The notes under the pieces were generated by a model that was not told where the DNA came from, made no database searches, and saw nothing but the letters and a program-made list of their open reading frames with translations. 44,985 bases of DNA from an uncultured Bacteroidia bacterium (GTDB taxonomy: Bacteria; Bacteroidota; Bacteroidia; Bacteroidales; CAJPTX01), in assembly GCA_938038735.1 (NCBI GenBank), contig CALHSW010000069.1, positions 1 to 44,985 on the forward strand. Reading direction: 5' to 3'. The position numbers and the translations under genes are program-made. Below, piece by piece: positions 15,861 through 24,220 of this stretch. How positions within the stretch are numbered: position 1 is the stretch's first letter; each line of letters begins with the position of its first letter.

Positions 15861-16259
15861 ATGTTGGCAGATCCAATTGCGGATTATTTGACGCGTATAC
15901 GTAATGCGGTGCATGCCGAGCATCGCATGGTTGTGATTCCGAGTAGCAATTTGAAGCGGAACATGACGCGTATACTATACGAAAAGGGTTATATTCTGAA
16001 CTACCGTGTGGAAGATGACGGCAAGCAGGGCTTGATAAGGATTGCGCTGAAGCGAGATCCTCATACTAAGGAGTATGCAATAAAGTCTTTGCGTCGAGTA
16101 AGCCGTCCGGGTCTTCGCCATTACTGTAGTGCGGATGAGTTGCCCCGAGTGTTGAATGGTTTAGGTATAGCAATAATATCAACATCGCAGGGCGTGATGA
16201 CAGACAAGGAAGCGCGAGCCAAGGGGATAGGCGGTGAGGTGATTTGCGAGATATACTAA
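15861..16259 (+). CDS. rpsH: 30S ribosomal protein uS8
   Basis: 132 residues. It begins MLADPIADYLTRIRNAVHAEH and ends with the conserved GLGIAIISTSQGVMTDKEARAKGIGGEVICEIY. It is a central-domain assembly protein. Nine of its 14 Ile codons are ATA by my count. Confidence 0.98.
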   Translation: MLADPIADYLTRIRNAVHAEHRMVVIPSSNLKRNMTRILYEKGYILNYRVEDDGKQGLIRIALKRDPHTKEYAIKSLRRVSRPGLRHYCSADELPRVLNGLGIAIISTSQGVMTDKEARAKGIGGEVICEIY

Positions 16260-16275
16260 GGAGGAAGGTAAGACA

Positions 16276-16833
16276 ATGTCGAGAATAGGAAAGAGGCCAG
16301 TCAGCTTACCTACGGGCGTGACAGTAGAGGTGTCACAGGATAATGTTGTAAAGGTCAAAGGGCCAAAGGGAGAGCTGACGCAGCTAGTAGATCCCGCGAT
16401 AACTGTAAAAGTAGAGGGAACAGAAGTTGTTTTGACTCGTCCGACGGAACAGAAACGTCATAAGGCGTTGCATGGACTGTACCGTGCGTTGATACACAAC
16501 ATGGTAGTTGGAGTTTCGGAGGGTTGGAAGGTACAGCAGGAGCTTATCGGTGTAGGTTTTAAGGCTGATGTAGAAGGGCAAGTGCTTAAGATGAGCTTGG
16601 GGTATTCGCACGATGTACACTTTTGCATGCCAAAGCAGATAAAGGTCACGGCACAAACCGAGCGGAGAGGAAATCCTATAGTTACGATGGAGAGTCCTGA
16701 TAAGCAACTATTGGGGCTTGTGGCAGCAAAACTAAGGTCGTTGAGGCCGCCTGAGCCGTACCGCGGGAAGGGTATACGCTTTGTAGGCGAGGAGATACGT
16801 CGCAAGGCAGGCAAGTCGGCAGGCGCTAAGTAG
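16276..16833 (+). CDS. rplF: 50S ribosomal protein uL6
   Basis: 185 residues in two related domains. SRIGKRPVSLPTGVTVEV and VKGPKGEL mark the first. The second includes GVGFKADVEG and the C-terminal PEPYRGKGIRFVGEEIRRKAGK. It lies near the factor-binding centre. TAAGGAGGAAGG spans the rpsH stop and supplies the ribosome-binding site. Confidence 0.98.
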   Translation: MSRIGKRPVSLPTGVTVEVSQDNVVKVKGPKGELTQLVDPAITVKVEGTEVVLTRPTEQKRHKALHGLYRALIHNMVVGVSEGWKVQQELIGVGFKADVEGQVLKMSLGYSHDVHFCMPKQIKVTAQTERRGNPIVTMESPDKQLLGLVAAKLRSLRPPEPYRGKGIRFVGEEIRRKAGKSAGAK

Positions 16834-16870
16834 GGAGGTGTAGGATTAAAAAGAAGGAAGGAAAGGTTAG

Positions 16871-17230
16871 ATGCCATTAACGAAGACAGAGCGTAGGTTG
16901 CGCATAAAGATGCGTATACGCAAGAAGATATCAGGGACGCAAGATTGTCCTCGGATGAGCGTTTTTCGTAGCAATAAGCAGATATACGTTCAGTTTGTGA
17001 ATGATGAGCGAGGGGAGACGTTGGCGAGTGCTTCTTCAGAGAACAAGGCAATTGTGGAGAAGGGAGCAATGAATAAGACGCAGCAGGCCATAGAGGTCGG
17101 TAAGTTGGCTGCTGAAGTGGCGAAGTCTAAGGGGATAGAGCGCGTTGTGTTTGATAGGAATGGTTATTTGTACCATGGACGCGTAAAGGCTTTAGCGGAT
17201 TCCGCACGGGAAAATGGGTTAAAATTTTAA
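16871..17230 (+). CDS. rplR: 50S ribosomal protein uL18
   Basis: 119 residues. RRLRIKMRIRKKISGTQDCPRMSVFRSNKQIYVQFVND and the end VVFDRNGYLYHGRVKALADSARENGLKF are diagnostic. It binds 5S rRNA with uL5. Confidence 0.98.
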   Translation: MPLTKTERRLRIKMRIRKKISGTQDCPRMSVFRSNKQIYVQFVNDERGETLASASSENKAIVEKGAMNKTQQAIEVGKLAAEVAKSKGIERVVFDRNGYLYHGRVKALADSARENGLKF

Positions 17231-17248
17231 GAGATAGGGGGGAAAGAA

Positions 17249-17770
17249 ATGGCTTCAAGTAACGTAAGAGTGAGGGTGCGGGCTTCGGACGCCGAGCTAC
17301 AGGATCGTTTGGTTGCGTTGAATCGTGTTGCTAAGGTTACTAAGGGCGGTCGTACGTTTAGTTTTTCTGCGATAGTGGTCGTTGGAGATGGGAATGGAGT
17401 TGTAGGGTACGGTTTAGGGAAAGCAGGGGAGGTGCCAGCGGCAATTGCTAAGGCGACAGAGAGCGCAAAGAAGAATCTTTATAGAATTCCGGTGTATAAG
17501 GGGACCATACCCCATGCGCAAGAAGCGCATTACGGAGGTGCGAGAGTGCTTTTGCGCCCGGCCACTGAGGGAACTGGAGTGGTTGCGGGAGGTGCAATGC
17601 GAGCTGTGCTTGAGAGCGTAGGGGTAAAGGATGTGTTAGCGAAGTGTAAAGGTTCGTCAAACCCCCATAATTTGGTGAAGGCTACGATGGAGGCTCTATT
17701 GGAGCTACGTGATGCGCGGATGGTAGCGAGACAGCGTGGAATAGAGATGTCGCGCGTGTTTAATGGGTAA
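17249..17770 (+). CDS. rpsE: 30S ribosomal protein uS5
   Basis: 173 residues. The double-stranded RNA-binding part is RLVALNRVAKVTKGGRTFSFSAIVVVGDGNGVVGYGLGKAGEVP. The C-terminal domain contains LRPATEGTGVVAGGAMRAVLE. It is important for decoding fidelity. The ATG follows AGGGGGGAAAG. Confidence 0.98.
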   Translation: MASSNVRVRVRASDAELQDRLVALNRVAKVTKGGRTFSFSAIVVVGDGNGVVGYGLGKAGEVPAAIAKATESAKKNLYRIPVYKGTIPHAQEAHYGGARVLLRPATEGTGVVAGGAMRAVLESVGVKDVLAKCKGSSNPHNLVKATMEALLELRDARMVARQRGIEMSRVFNG

Positions 17771-17790
17771 AGGAGATTAGGAGGAACAAG

Positions 17791-17973
17791 ATGGCAAAGC
17801 TACGAGTAACGCAAGTGCGTAGTTTGATAGGATCTAATAAGAGTCAGCGTGCGACTATGGCGACGTTGAAGTTACGGCGCATACGATGCACGGTGGAGCT
17901 GGAGGATACTCCGTCGGTGCAAGGAGCATTGCGGAAAGTTCGGCATTTGGTAGAGGTGGAGGAAGTCAAATAG
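17791..17973 (+). CDS. rpmD: 50S ribosomal protein uL30
   Basis: 60 residues, the usual bacterial size. KLRVTQVRSLIGSNKSQRATMATLKLRRIRCTVE is the conserved core. It lies between rpsE and rplO as in most bacteria. TTAGGAGGAAC precedes the ATG. Confidence 0.97.
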   Translation: MAKLRVTQVRSLIGSNKSQRATMATLKLRRIRCTVELEDTPSVQGALRKVRHLVEVEEVK

Positions 17974-17987
17974 AGGGAGGCGAGTAA

Positions 17988-18449
17988 ATGGCAAAAGAGT
18001 CAGTGCAGTTACATACGTTACAGCCGAAGAGTGGGTCGACGCACCATGAGCGTAGGATAGGGCGAGGCCAGGGATCTGGCTATGGAGGAACGTCTACGCG
18101 TGGAAATAAAGGCGCAAAGGCACGTTCTGGCTATTCTAAGAAGATAGGATTTGAGGGCGGTCAGATGCCTATGCAGCGTCGGTTGCCGAAATTTGGCTTT
18201 AAGAATCCGTTTCGAGTAGAGTATCGTGTAGTGAATTTAGAGGATTTGCAGCGGATTTCGGAAGCGAATTCTGTAGAGGAGATTACGCAAAGCCTACTTG
18301 AGGAGTTGCGCCTTGTTAAGCGGGGTGAGCGGTTTAAGGTTTTGGGAAAAGGAGAGTTGAATAGGAAGCTGACGGTGCATGCGCATGCTTTCTCGGCTTC
18401 TGCCAAAAGTGCAATAGAGGCAGCGGGGGGAACGGCTGAAATACTTTAG
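17988..18449 (+). CDS. rplO: 50S ribosomal protein uL15
   Basis: 153 residues. The Gly/Arg-rich N-terminus includes RIGRGQGSGYGGTSTRGNKGAKARSGYSKK and FEGGQMPMQRRLPKFGF. The globular C-terminus ends in KSAIEAAGGTAEIL. It is a late assembly protein of the 50S. secY follows after three bases. Confidence 0.98.
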   Translation: MAKESVQLHTLQPKSGSTHHERRIGRGQGSGYGGTSTRGNKGAKARSGYSKKIGFEGGQMPMQRRLPKFGFKNPFRVEYRVVNLEDLQRISEANSVEEITQSLLEELRLVKRGERFKVLGKGELNRKLTVHAHAFSASAKSAIEAAGGTAEIL

Positions 18450-18452
18450 TCT

Positions 18453-19784
18453 ATGAAACGTTTTATCGAAACGCTCAAGAATATTTGGAAGATAGAAGAT
18501 TTGCGCAAGCGTATACTATATACGCTTGGCATAATCTTAATCTATCGTCTGGGGAGTTTTGTGGTGCTTCCGGGCATTGATCCATCTCAGTTGGGAGCTC
18601 TTCGCAAGCAGACCGAAGATGGAGTTTTAGGTTTCATAGATATGTTTTCGGGTGGAGCGTTTAGCCACGCCTCCATTTTTGCGTTGGGTATAATGCCGTA
18701 CATTTCGGCTTCAATCATTATCCAAATTCTTGGGATGGCGGTGCCTTACTTTCAGCGTTTGCAGCGGGATGGCGAGAGTGGGTTTAGGAAGATAAACCAA
18801 ATAACACGCTATTTAACCGTTGTGATTTTGCTTCTACAGGCACCGGGCTATTTGGCGAATTTGCATTACCAGCTACCCGAGACGGCGTTTGCGTTGAAGG
18901 GCTTCTTCTTTACGTTCTCTTCGACAGTTATTCTAATTGCAGGGACGATGTTCGTCATGTGGTTAGGCGAGCGGATTACCGAGAAGGGCATCGGCAATGG
19001 GATATCCTTGATAATCATGATAGGTATAATTGCTCGTTTGCCATTTGCGCTGTCGGCGGAGTTCTTCTCTCGTGCAGAGGAGATGGCAGGTGGTCTAGTG
19101 ATGTTCTTAGTGGAGCTAGTTTTGCTGTATGTGGTTTTTATGTTCTCGATACTGTTAGTTCAGGGAACGAGGCGTGTACCCGTACAGTATGCAAAACGAG
19201 TGGTGGGGAATAGGCAGTACGGTGGTGCTCGTCAATACATTCCATTGAAGGTGAACGCAGCGGGGGTTATGCCGATAATCTTTGCTCAGGCACTGATGAT
19301 TCTGCCTGTAATGTTTACCCGTTATGGGGCTGCGGATGAGGCTTCAGGCTTTGTGGCGGCATTTACGAACGTTGGAGGCTTTTGGTACAATTTCATCTTG
19401 GCACTGCTGATTATAGTGTTTACGTACCTCTATACGTCAATTACTGTAAACCCCAATCAAATAGCTGAGGACTTGAAGCGAAATGGCGGATTTATACCTG
19501 GGGTAAAGCCGGGACGGAAGACGGTAGAATACTTGTATACCATTATTAGTCGTATTACTTTGCCAGGGTCTATTTTTCTGGCGTTGGTGGCGATACTTCC
19601 ATCGTTTGCAATCATGTTCAATGTGAACAACCAGTTTGCGCAGTTCTATGGTGGAACTTCCCTGCTTATATTAGTAGGGGTAATTCTAGACACATTACAG
19701 CAGGTGGAAAGCCATTTACTTCTGCGTCATTATGATGGGTTGATGAAGAGCGGAGCTAGAATAAAAGGGAAAGGGGGCTTCTAG
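18453..19784 (+). CDS. secY: Protein translocase subunit SecY
   Basis: 443 residues with about ten membrane segments. SecY signatures include YRLGSFVVLPGIDPSQL, the plug-region FSGGAFSHASIFALGIMPYISASIIIQ, the cytosolic RRVPVQYAKR loop and NPNQIAEDLKRNGGFIPGVKPG. It forms the channel for Sec-dependent export across the inner membrane. Its ATG is three bases after rplO, with no independent ribosome-binding site, so translation is probably coupled. Confidence 0.98.
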   Translation: MKRFIETLKNIWKIEDLRKRILYTLGIILIYRLGSFVVLPGIDPSQLGALRKQTEDGVLGFIDMFSGGAFSHASIFALGIMPYISASIIIQILGMAVPYFQRLQRDGESGFRKINQITRYLTVVILLLQAPGYLANLHYQLPETAFALKGFFFTFSSTVILIAGTMFVMWLGERITEKGIGNGISLIIMIGIIARLPFALSAEFFSRAEEMAGGLVMFLVELVLLYVVFMFSILLVQGTRRVPVQYAKRVVGNRQYGGARQYIPLKVNAAGVMPIIFAQALMILPVMFTRYGAADEASGFVAAFTNVGGFWYNFILALLIIVFTYLYTSITVNPNQIAEDLKRNGGFIPGVKPGRKTVEYLYTIISRITLPGSIFLALVAILPSFAIMFNVNNQFAQFYGGTSLLILVGVILDTLQQVESHLLLRHYDGLMKSGARIKGKGGF

Positions 19785-19787
19785 TCT

Positions 19788-20582
19788 GTGATGTCTCGTA
19801 AGATTAAGTTGCGAACGCCTGAAGAGGTTGAGAAGTTGAGAGCTAACAATAGGTTGGTGTCGGAGACGTTGGCGGCTTTGGCATCGCTTATAAAGCCAGG
19901 AGTGAAAACGATAGAGCTTGACCGTTTTGCGGAGAGCTATATACGAGACCATGGGGCTGTACCTGGCTTTAAAGGGTATGAAGGCTTTCCTTATACGCTT
20001 TGTGTTTCTGTAAATGATGTCGTCGTTCATGGATTTCCGAGTGAGTATGTTCTAAAAGAGGGAGATATTGTTTCCGTCGACTGTGGCACGGTGATGGATG
20101 GCTATTATGGAGATTCTGCGTTCACGTTTGGAGTAGGGGAGATATCGAAGGAAAATCGTACGCTCTTGGATGTTACGAGGAAATCGTTGGAGTTAGGCAT
20201 TGCGAGTGCCCTTTCGGGGAATAGAGTGGGAGACATAGGTGCGGCGGTCCAAGACTATTGTGAGTCCTTTGGCTATGGGATGGTACGAGAATTGGTAGGT
20301 CATGGTCTTGGTGAGACGATGCACGAGTATCCCGAGGTGCCAAACTACGGAAGGAGAGGGCATGGGGTTGTGTTACGTCCGGGATTGTGTATCTGTATTG
20401 AACCGATGGTAACCATGGGGAGTTATGCGGTGTATCAAGGGCGAGATGGTTGGACGATACGGACACAAGATGGGTCAAATGCAGCGCATTTTGAGAAGGC
20501 GATAGTAGTGAGCGAGGAAGGAGCGGCCGATGAACTTACCGATTTTTCGGTCATTGATAGGGCAGTAGCCGCTTGTGCATAG
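19788..20582 (+). CDS. map: Type I methionine aminopeptidase
   Basis: 264 residues. It removes the initiator Met from nascent proteins. The five metal ligands can be assigned: Asp in SVDCGTVMDG and in GDSAFTFG, His in GHGLGETMHEYPEVPNYG, Glu in CICIEPM and Glu in AAHFEKAIVV. The secY-map-infA-rpmJ order is usual in Bacteroidota, where adk is absent from the cluster. The start follows secY by three bases. Confidence 0.96.
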   Translation: MMSRKIKLRTPEEVEKLRANNRLVSETLAALASLIKPGVKTIELDRFAESYIRDHGAVPGFKGYEGFPYTLCVSVNDVVVHGFPSEYVLKEGDIVSVDCGTVMDGYYGDSAFTFGVGEISKENRTLLDVTRKSLELGIASALSGNRVGDIGAAVQDYCESFGYGMVRELVGHGLGETMHEYPEVPNYGRRGHGVVLRPGLCICIEPMVTMGSYAVYQGRDGWTIRTQDGSNAAHFEKAIVVSEEGAADELTDFSVIDRAVAACA

Positions 20583-20600
20583 GAAACAAGGAGATTATAG

Positions 20601-20819
20601 ATGGCGAAGCAAGAGGCGATAGAGAAGGATGGGATTATAATAGAGGCGTTGTCTAATGCAATGTTTAGAGTTGAGTTGGACAATGGGCATGTGATAACTG
20701 CGCACATATCTGGGAAGATGCGTATGCACTACATAAAGATATTGCCAGGCGATAAGGTGAAAGTTGCGATGTCGCCCTACGATTTGACGAAAGGGCGAAT
20801 AGTTTTTCGTTACAAGTAG
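20601..20819 (+). CDS. infA: Translation initiation factor IF-1
   Basis: 72 residues, the standard IF-1 length, forming one S1-type OB fold. EAIEKDGIIIEALSNAMFRVELDNGHVITAHISGKMR and the GRIVFRYK end are typical. It occupies the A site during initiation. ACAAGGAG precedes the ATG. Confidence 0.98.
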   Translation: MAKQEAIEKDGIIIEALSNAMFRVELDNGHVITAHISGKMRMHYIKILPGDKVKVAMSPYDLTKGRIVFRYK

Positions 20820-20857
20820 AATAATAGGAATAGGAGCATAACAAGGGGGACAAGGCG

Positions 20858-20977
20858 ATGAAGGTACGCACATCGGTAAAGAAGCGTAGCGCGGACTGTA
20901 AAATAGTGCGTCGGAAAGGACGTTTGTACGTGATATGCAAGAAGACGCCTAAGTACAAACAGCGTCAAGGCAAATAA
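20858..20977 (+). CDS. rpmJ: 50S ribosomal protein bL36
   Basis: 39 residues: MKVRTSVKKRSADCKIVRRK, then GRLYVICKKTPKYKQRQGK. Of the usual C-C-C-H zinc ligands only Cys14 and Cys27 remain. Position 11 is Ser and position 33 is Tyr, so zinc is probably not bound. Such ligand loss is common in Bacteroidota bL36 and does not mean the gene is dead. Its position between infA and rpsM is the expected one. Confidence 0.95.
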   Translation: MKVRTSVKKRSADCKIVRRKGRLYVICKKTPKYKQRQGK

Positions 20978-21010
20978 GGAGTAACAGAGAGCAAATAGAG
21001 AGATGCAGGT

Positions 21011-21388
21011 ATGGCACGAATAGTTGGTATAGACTTGCCGAAGAATAAGAGAGGAGACATAGCCCTTACTTACATATACGGTATAGGTCGAAGTAGTGCG
21101 GTGGCAATCCTGAAGAAGGCATCAGTGGATGTGAATAAGAAGGTTCAGGATTGGACAGATGACGATGTGGCGGCGATACGCGCGGTAGTGGGATCAGACT
21201 ATAAGGTGGAGGGAGAGTTGCGTACTGAGGTACAGTTACATATTAAGCGATTGATGGATATTGGGTGCTATCGTGGAATACGTCATCGTTTGGGTCTGCC
21301 CGTGCGTGGACAAAGTACGAAGAACAATGCGCGCACTCGAAAAGGGAAGAAGAAGACGGTGGCTAATAAGAAGAAGGCAACCAAATAG
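21011..21388 (+). CDS. rpsM: 30S ribosomal protein uS13
   Basis: 125 residues. ARIVGIDLPKNKRGDIALTYIYGIGRSSA and CYRGIRHRLGLPVRGQSTKNNARTRKG are diagnostic. The basic tail ends in several Lys residues and contacts tRNA at the P site. Confidence 0.98.
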   Translation: MARIVGIDLPKNKRGDIALTYIYGIGRSSAVAILKKASVDVNKKVQDWTDDDVAAIRAVVGSDYKVEGELRTEVQLHIKRLMDIGCYRGIRHRLGLPVRGQSTKNNARTRKGKKKTVANKKKATK

Positions 21389-21397
21389 TTAGGAGCA

Positions 21398-21784
21398 ATG
21401 GCAAAAAAAACAGTAGCGAAGAGGAAAAAAGTTCGCGTGGAGCCCTTGGGTCAGGCCCACATACATTCATCGTTCAACAACATAATTGTTACGTTGACGA
21501 ATACATCTGGCGATGTGATATCGTGGTCGTCGTCAGGGAAGAATAAATTTCGTGGTTCTAAGAAGAACACACCGTATGCGGCGCAAATGTCAGCAGCAGA
21601 TTGTGCAAAGGAAGCATACGATTTGGGATTGCGCAAGGTTAAGGTCTTTGTGAAGGGTCCTGGAGCGGGGCGTGAGTCAGCGATACGTACGATTCATAAT
21701 TCTGGAATTGAAGTCTCTGAGATAGTAGATGTTACGCCGTTGCCGCATAATGGTTGCCGTCCTCCTAAGCGTAGGAGAGTGTAA
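21398..21784 (+). CDS. rpsK: 30S ribosomal protein uS11
   Basis: 128 residues. HIHSSFNNIIVTLTNTSGDVISWSS and the C-terminal VDVTPLPHNGCRPPKRRRV are hallmarks. It sits on the 30S platform by the E site. TTAGGAGCA precedes the ATG, nine bases after rpsM. Confidence 0.98.
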   Translation: MAKKTVAKRKKVRVEPLGQAHIHSSFNNIIVTLTNTSGDVISWSSSGKNKFRGSKKNTPYAAQMSAADCAKEAYDLGLRKVKVFVKGPGAGRESAIRTIHNSGIEVSEIVDVTPLPHNGCRPPKRRRV

Positions 21785-21823
21785 GCTTTGGGTGAATTGT
21801 CAGAGAAGGAAAGGAAGAAATAA

Positions 21824-22426
21824 ATGGCACGATATACAGGACCACGAACGAAGGTGGCAAGGCGGTTTGGAGAGCCAATTTTTGGACAGAGCAAGTCTTT
21901 TCAAAGGAGGCAGTCGGCAGGAGGCAGAGGAGCTAATGCACGTAGGCGTAAAGTTTCTGAGTATGGTATGCAGCTCATGGAAAAGCAGAAGGCGAAGTAT
22001 ACCTACGGACTGCTAGAGAAGCAATTTAGTAATTTGTTTGATAAAGCGACGCGCCGAAAAGGTGTTACGGGTGAAATCCTGCTACAGCTGTTGGAGTCGC
22101 GTTTGGACAATGTCGTATATAGGCTAGGCATAGCCCCGACGCGGGCAGCGGCGCGTCAGTTGGTTACCCACCGACACATTGAAGTGAATGGAAAGCTAGT
22201 AAACGTACCATCGTATACGTTGAAGCCGTCAGACGTGGTAAGTGTGAGGGAGAAGTCAAAGTCGTTGCAGGTGATAGCAGACTCTTTGGAGAGCCATCGT
22301 AGCCGTTATTCATGGCTAGAGTGGGATGCTAGCGCAATGGCGGGGAAGTTCTTGAATGTTCCTGAGCGTTCGGATATACCTGAAAACATTAAGGAGCAAC
22401 TGATAGTAGAGTTGTATTCGAAGTAA
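21824..22426 (+). CDS. rpsD: 30S ribosomal protein uS4
   Basis: 200 residues. The N-terminus starts ARYTGPRTKVARRFGEPIFG and has no zinc-binding cysteines. The S4 RNA-binding domain is visible in LLESRLDNVVYRLGIAPTRAAARQLVTHRHIEVNGKLVNVPSYTLKPSDVVSV. It is a primary 16S rRNA binder and in many bacteria a translational repressor of the alpha operon. Confidence 0.98.
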   Translation: MARYTGPRTKVARRFGEPIFGQSKSFQRRQSAGGRGANARRRKVSEYGMQLMEKQKAKYTYGLLEKQFSNLFDKATRRKGVTGEILLQLLESRLDNVVYRLGIAPTRAAARQLVTHRHIEVNGKLVNVPSYTLKPSDVVSVREKSKSLQVIADSLESHRSRYSWLEWDASAMAGKFLNVPERSDIPENIKEQLIVELYSK

Positions 22427-22440
22427 TAGCGGGAGAAAAG

Positions 22441-23436
22441 ATGGCAATATTGGAATTTCAGCGTCCAGAGGATGTTGTAGTACTTGAAGAGACGCCGAAT
22501 TTTGGTCGTTTTCAGTTTCGACCATTGGAACAGGGATATGGTACGACGATAGGTAATGCACTGCGGCGCGTATTGTTATCTTCCCTTGAAGGCTATGCGA
22601 TTACATCGATAAAGATTGATGGTGTGGACCATGAGTTTGATACCATCAAAGGCGTGAAGCAGGACGTTACGCAGATAATATTGAATCTAAAGCAGGTGCG
22701 GTTTCGTGCGCGGGTTGAAGAAGTACCGGCAGAAAACGTCTCGGTGTCTGTGACTGACCAAGAAGCGTTCACGGCAGGCATGATAGGGAAGTTTTTAACT
22801 GGTTTTGAGGTGCTTAATCCAGATCTTGTCATATGCAATATGGCAAAGGATGTGCGTTTGAAAATGGATTTAACGCTGCGTAAGGGAAGAGGGTATGTGC
22901 CAGCTGAGGAGAATGAGGTTGAGGGGAGTTCCTTTGGTGTAATTGCGATAGATAGCATTCATACTCCAATTCGTAATGTGATGTTTAAGGTGGATAACTA
23001 CCGAGTGTCTCAAAAAACGGATTATGAGATGCTTACCATGGAAATAAAGACCGATGGTAGCATAACGCCAAAAGATGCGCTGCATGAAGCTGCTGTGATT
23101 TTGATGCAGCACTTTAAGTTGTTTGCTAATAAGGATAGTATGGTGTTGCCAAGCGAAGGATCTCGCAAGGTGGAAGAGTTTGACGAGGATGTTCAGACCA
23201 TGCGCCAGTTGCTGATGACGCAGCTTGTAGATTTGAATTTATCCGTTCGAGCACTCAACTGCTTAAAGGCTGCGGACATCCTTATTGTTGGAGACTTGGT
23301 GAAGTACAGCAAAGCTGATTTGTTGAAGATTAGGAACTTTGGAAGGAAGTCTTTGTCTGAGTTGGAGGAAGTAGTTGACAAGATGGGGCTGACCTTTTCG
23401 ATGGATGTTAGTAAGTATAAACTAGATAAGGAGTAG
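22441..23436 (+). CDS. rpoA: RNA polymerase alpha subunit
   Basis: 331 residues. The N-terminal assembly domain includes FRPLEQGYGTTIGNALRRVLLSSLEGYAITSIKIDG. The C-terminal domain begins at about residue 255 and carries the helix-hairpin-helix KYSKADLLKIRNFGRKSLSELEEVVDKMGL that contacts DNA and activators. Its place between rpsD and rplQ is the usual one. Confidence 0.98.
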   Translation: MAILEFQRPEDVVVLEETPNFGRFQFRPLEQGYGTTIGNALRRVLLSSLEGYAITSIKIDGVDHEFDTIKGVKQDVTQIILNLKQVRFRARVEEVPAENVSVSVTDQEAFTAGMIGKFLTGFEVLNPDLVICNMAKDVRLKMDLTLRKGRGYVPAEENEVEGSSFGVIAIDSIHTPIRNVMFKVDNYRVSQKTDYEMLTMEIKTDGSITPKDALHEAAVILMQHFKLFANKDSMVLPSEGSRKVEEFDEDVQTMRQLLMTQLVDLNLSVRALNCLKAADILIVGDLVKYSKADLLKIRNFGRKSLSELEEVVDKMGLTFSMDVSKYKLDKE

Positions 23437-23443
23437 GGACGCC

Positions 23444-23956
23444 ATGCGGCACAATAAGAAATTTAATCATTTAGGCAGAACGCATAGTCATAGGGAGTTG
23501 ATGCTTTCTAACATGGCGGTGTCACTGATTATGCACAAGCGTATTTACACGACAGTAGCGAAGGCGAAAGCGTTGCGTATATATGTGGAGCCCATCATAA
23601 CGAGGTCTAAGGAAGACAGCATGCATGCGAGGAGAGTATCGTTTGCTGATTTGCGCGATAAGTATGCAGTGAAGGAGCTGTTCGGCGTTGTGGCACCTGA
23701 GGTCGGCAATCGTCCGGGGGGCTATACCCGCTTGGTGAGAACTGGGCATCGTCAGGGGGACAATGCGGAGATGTGCATGATAGAGTTAGTTGACTTTAAT
23801 CGAGAGTATTCGCAGAATAAGGGCGAAGGAGGAAAGAAGAAGGGGGTACGCCGTTCACGTAAACGTTCTGCAGCTGTAGAGGATGCTGGTGCGCAACGAG
23901 CTGCTGCTGATGCGGAGTCTGCGCAGTCGAGTGAGAAGGCGGAGAGTGTAGAGTAG
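23444..23956 (+). CDS. rplQ: 50S ribosomal protein bL17 with C-terminal extension
   Basis: 170 residues. The core (about 1-120) shows MRHNKKFNHLGRTHSHRELMLSNMAVSLI and RRVSFADLRDKYAVKELFG. The remainder is a low-complexity tail with a basic stretch (KKKGVRRSRKRSA) followed by Ala/Glu/Ser repeats, an extension commonly seen in Bacteroidota bL17. It is the last gene of the cluster; an intrinsic terminator follows within 30 bp. Confidence 0.97.
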   Translation: MRHNKKFNHLGRTHSHRELMLSNMAVSLIMHKRIYTTVAKAKALRIYVEPIITRSKEDSMHARRVSFADLRDKYAVKELFGVVAPEVGNRPGGYTRLVRTGHRQGDNAEMCMIELVDFNREYSQNKGEGGKKKGVRRSRKRSAAVEDAGAQRAAADAESAQSSEKAESVE

Positions 23957-23983
23957 TTTCGTCTTTGTGGTTGGAGCTTTTGG

Positions 23984-24017
23984 GCGGAGAGGCTAGTTGG
24001 TCTCTCCGCTCTTTTGT
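23984..24017 (+). terminator. Terminator of the ribosomal cluster
   Basis: An 8-bp perfect stem GCGGAGAG/CTCTCCGC (23984-23991 and 24002-24009) with a ten-base loop is followed by TCTTTTGTT. It lies 28 bp after the rplQ stop. Confidence 0.88.
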
Positions 24018-24220
24018 TATGCGCCCAATCATAGAAATTGATGCAGAATCCTCTCTGGTCAAGCCATTTGTATAGGTTCCCTGGAATGCGTGACCGTTGT
24101 AAAAGCTTTTGACATATTCTGCACCACTGTGAGTAGATAGTTTTTATCGTAATCAGTAGAATTCGTGCTGTAAGTCGGTTGAGATAGGCATCTCCGGACC
24201 CCATCTAATCGTTCAATTTT

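Noticed and set aside
20858..20977. bL36 as a pseudogene because two zinc ligands are missing
   Set aside because: The frame is intact, the rest of the protein is conserved and it is in its usual place; ligand loss is common in this phylum.
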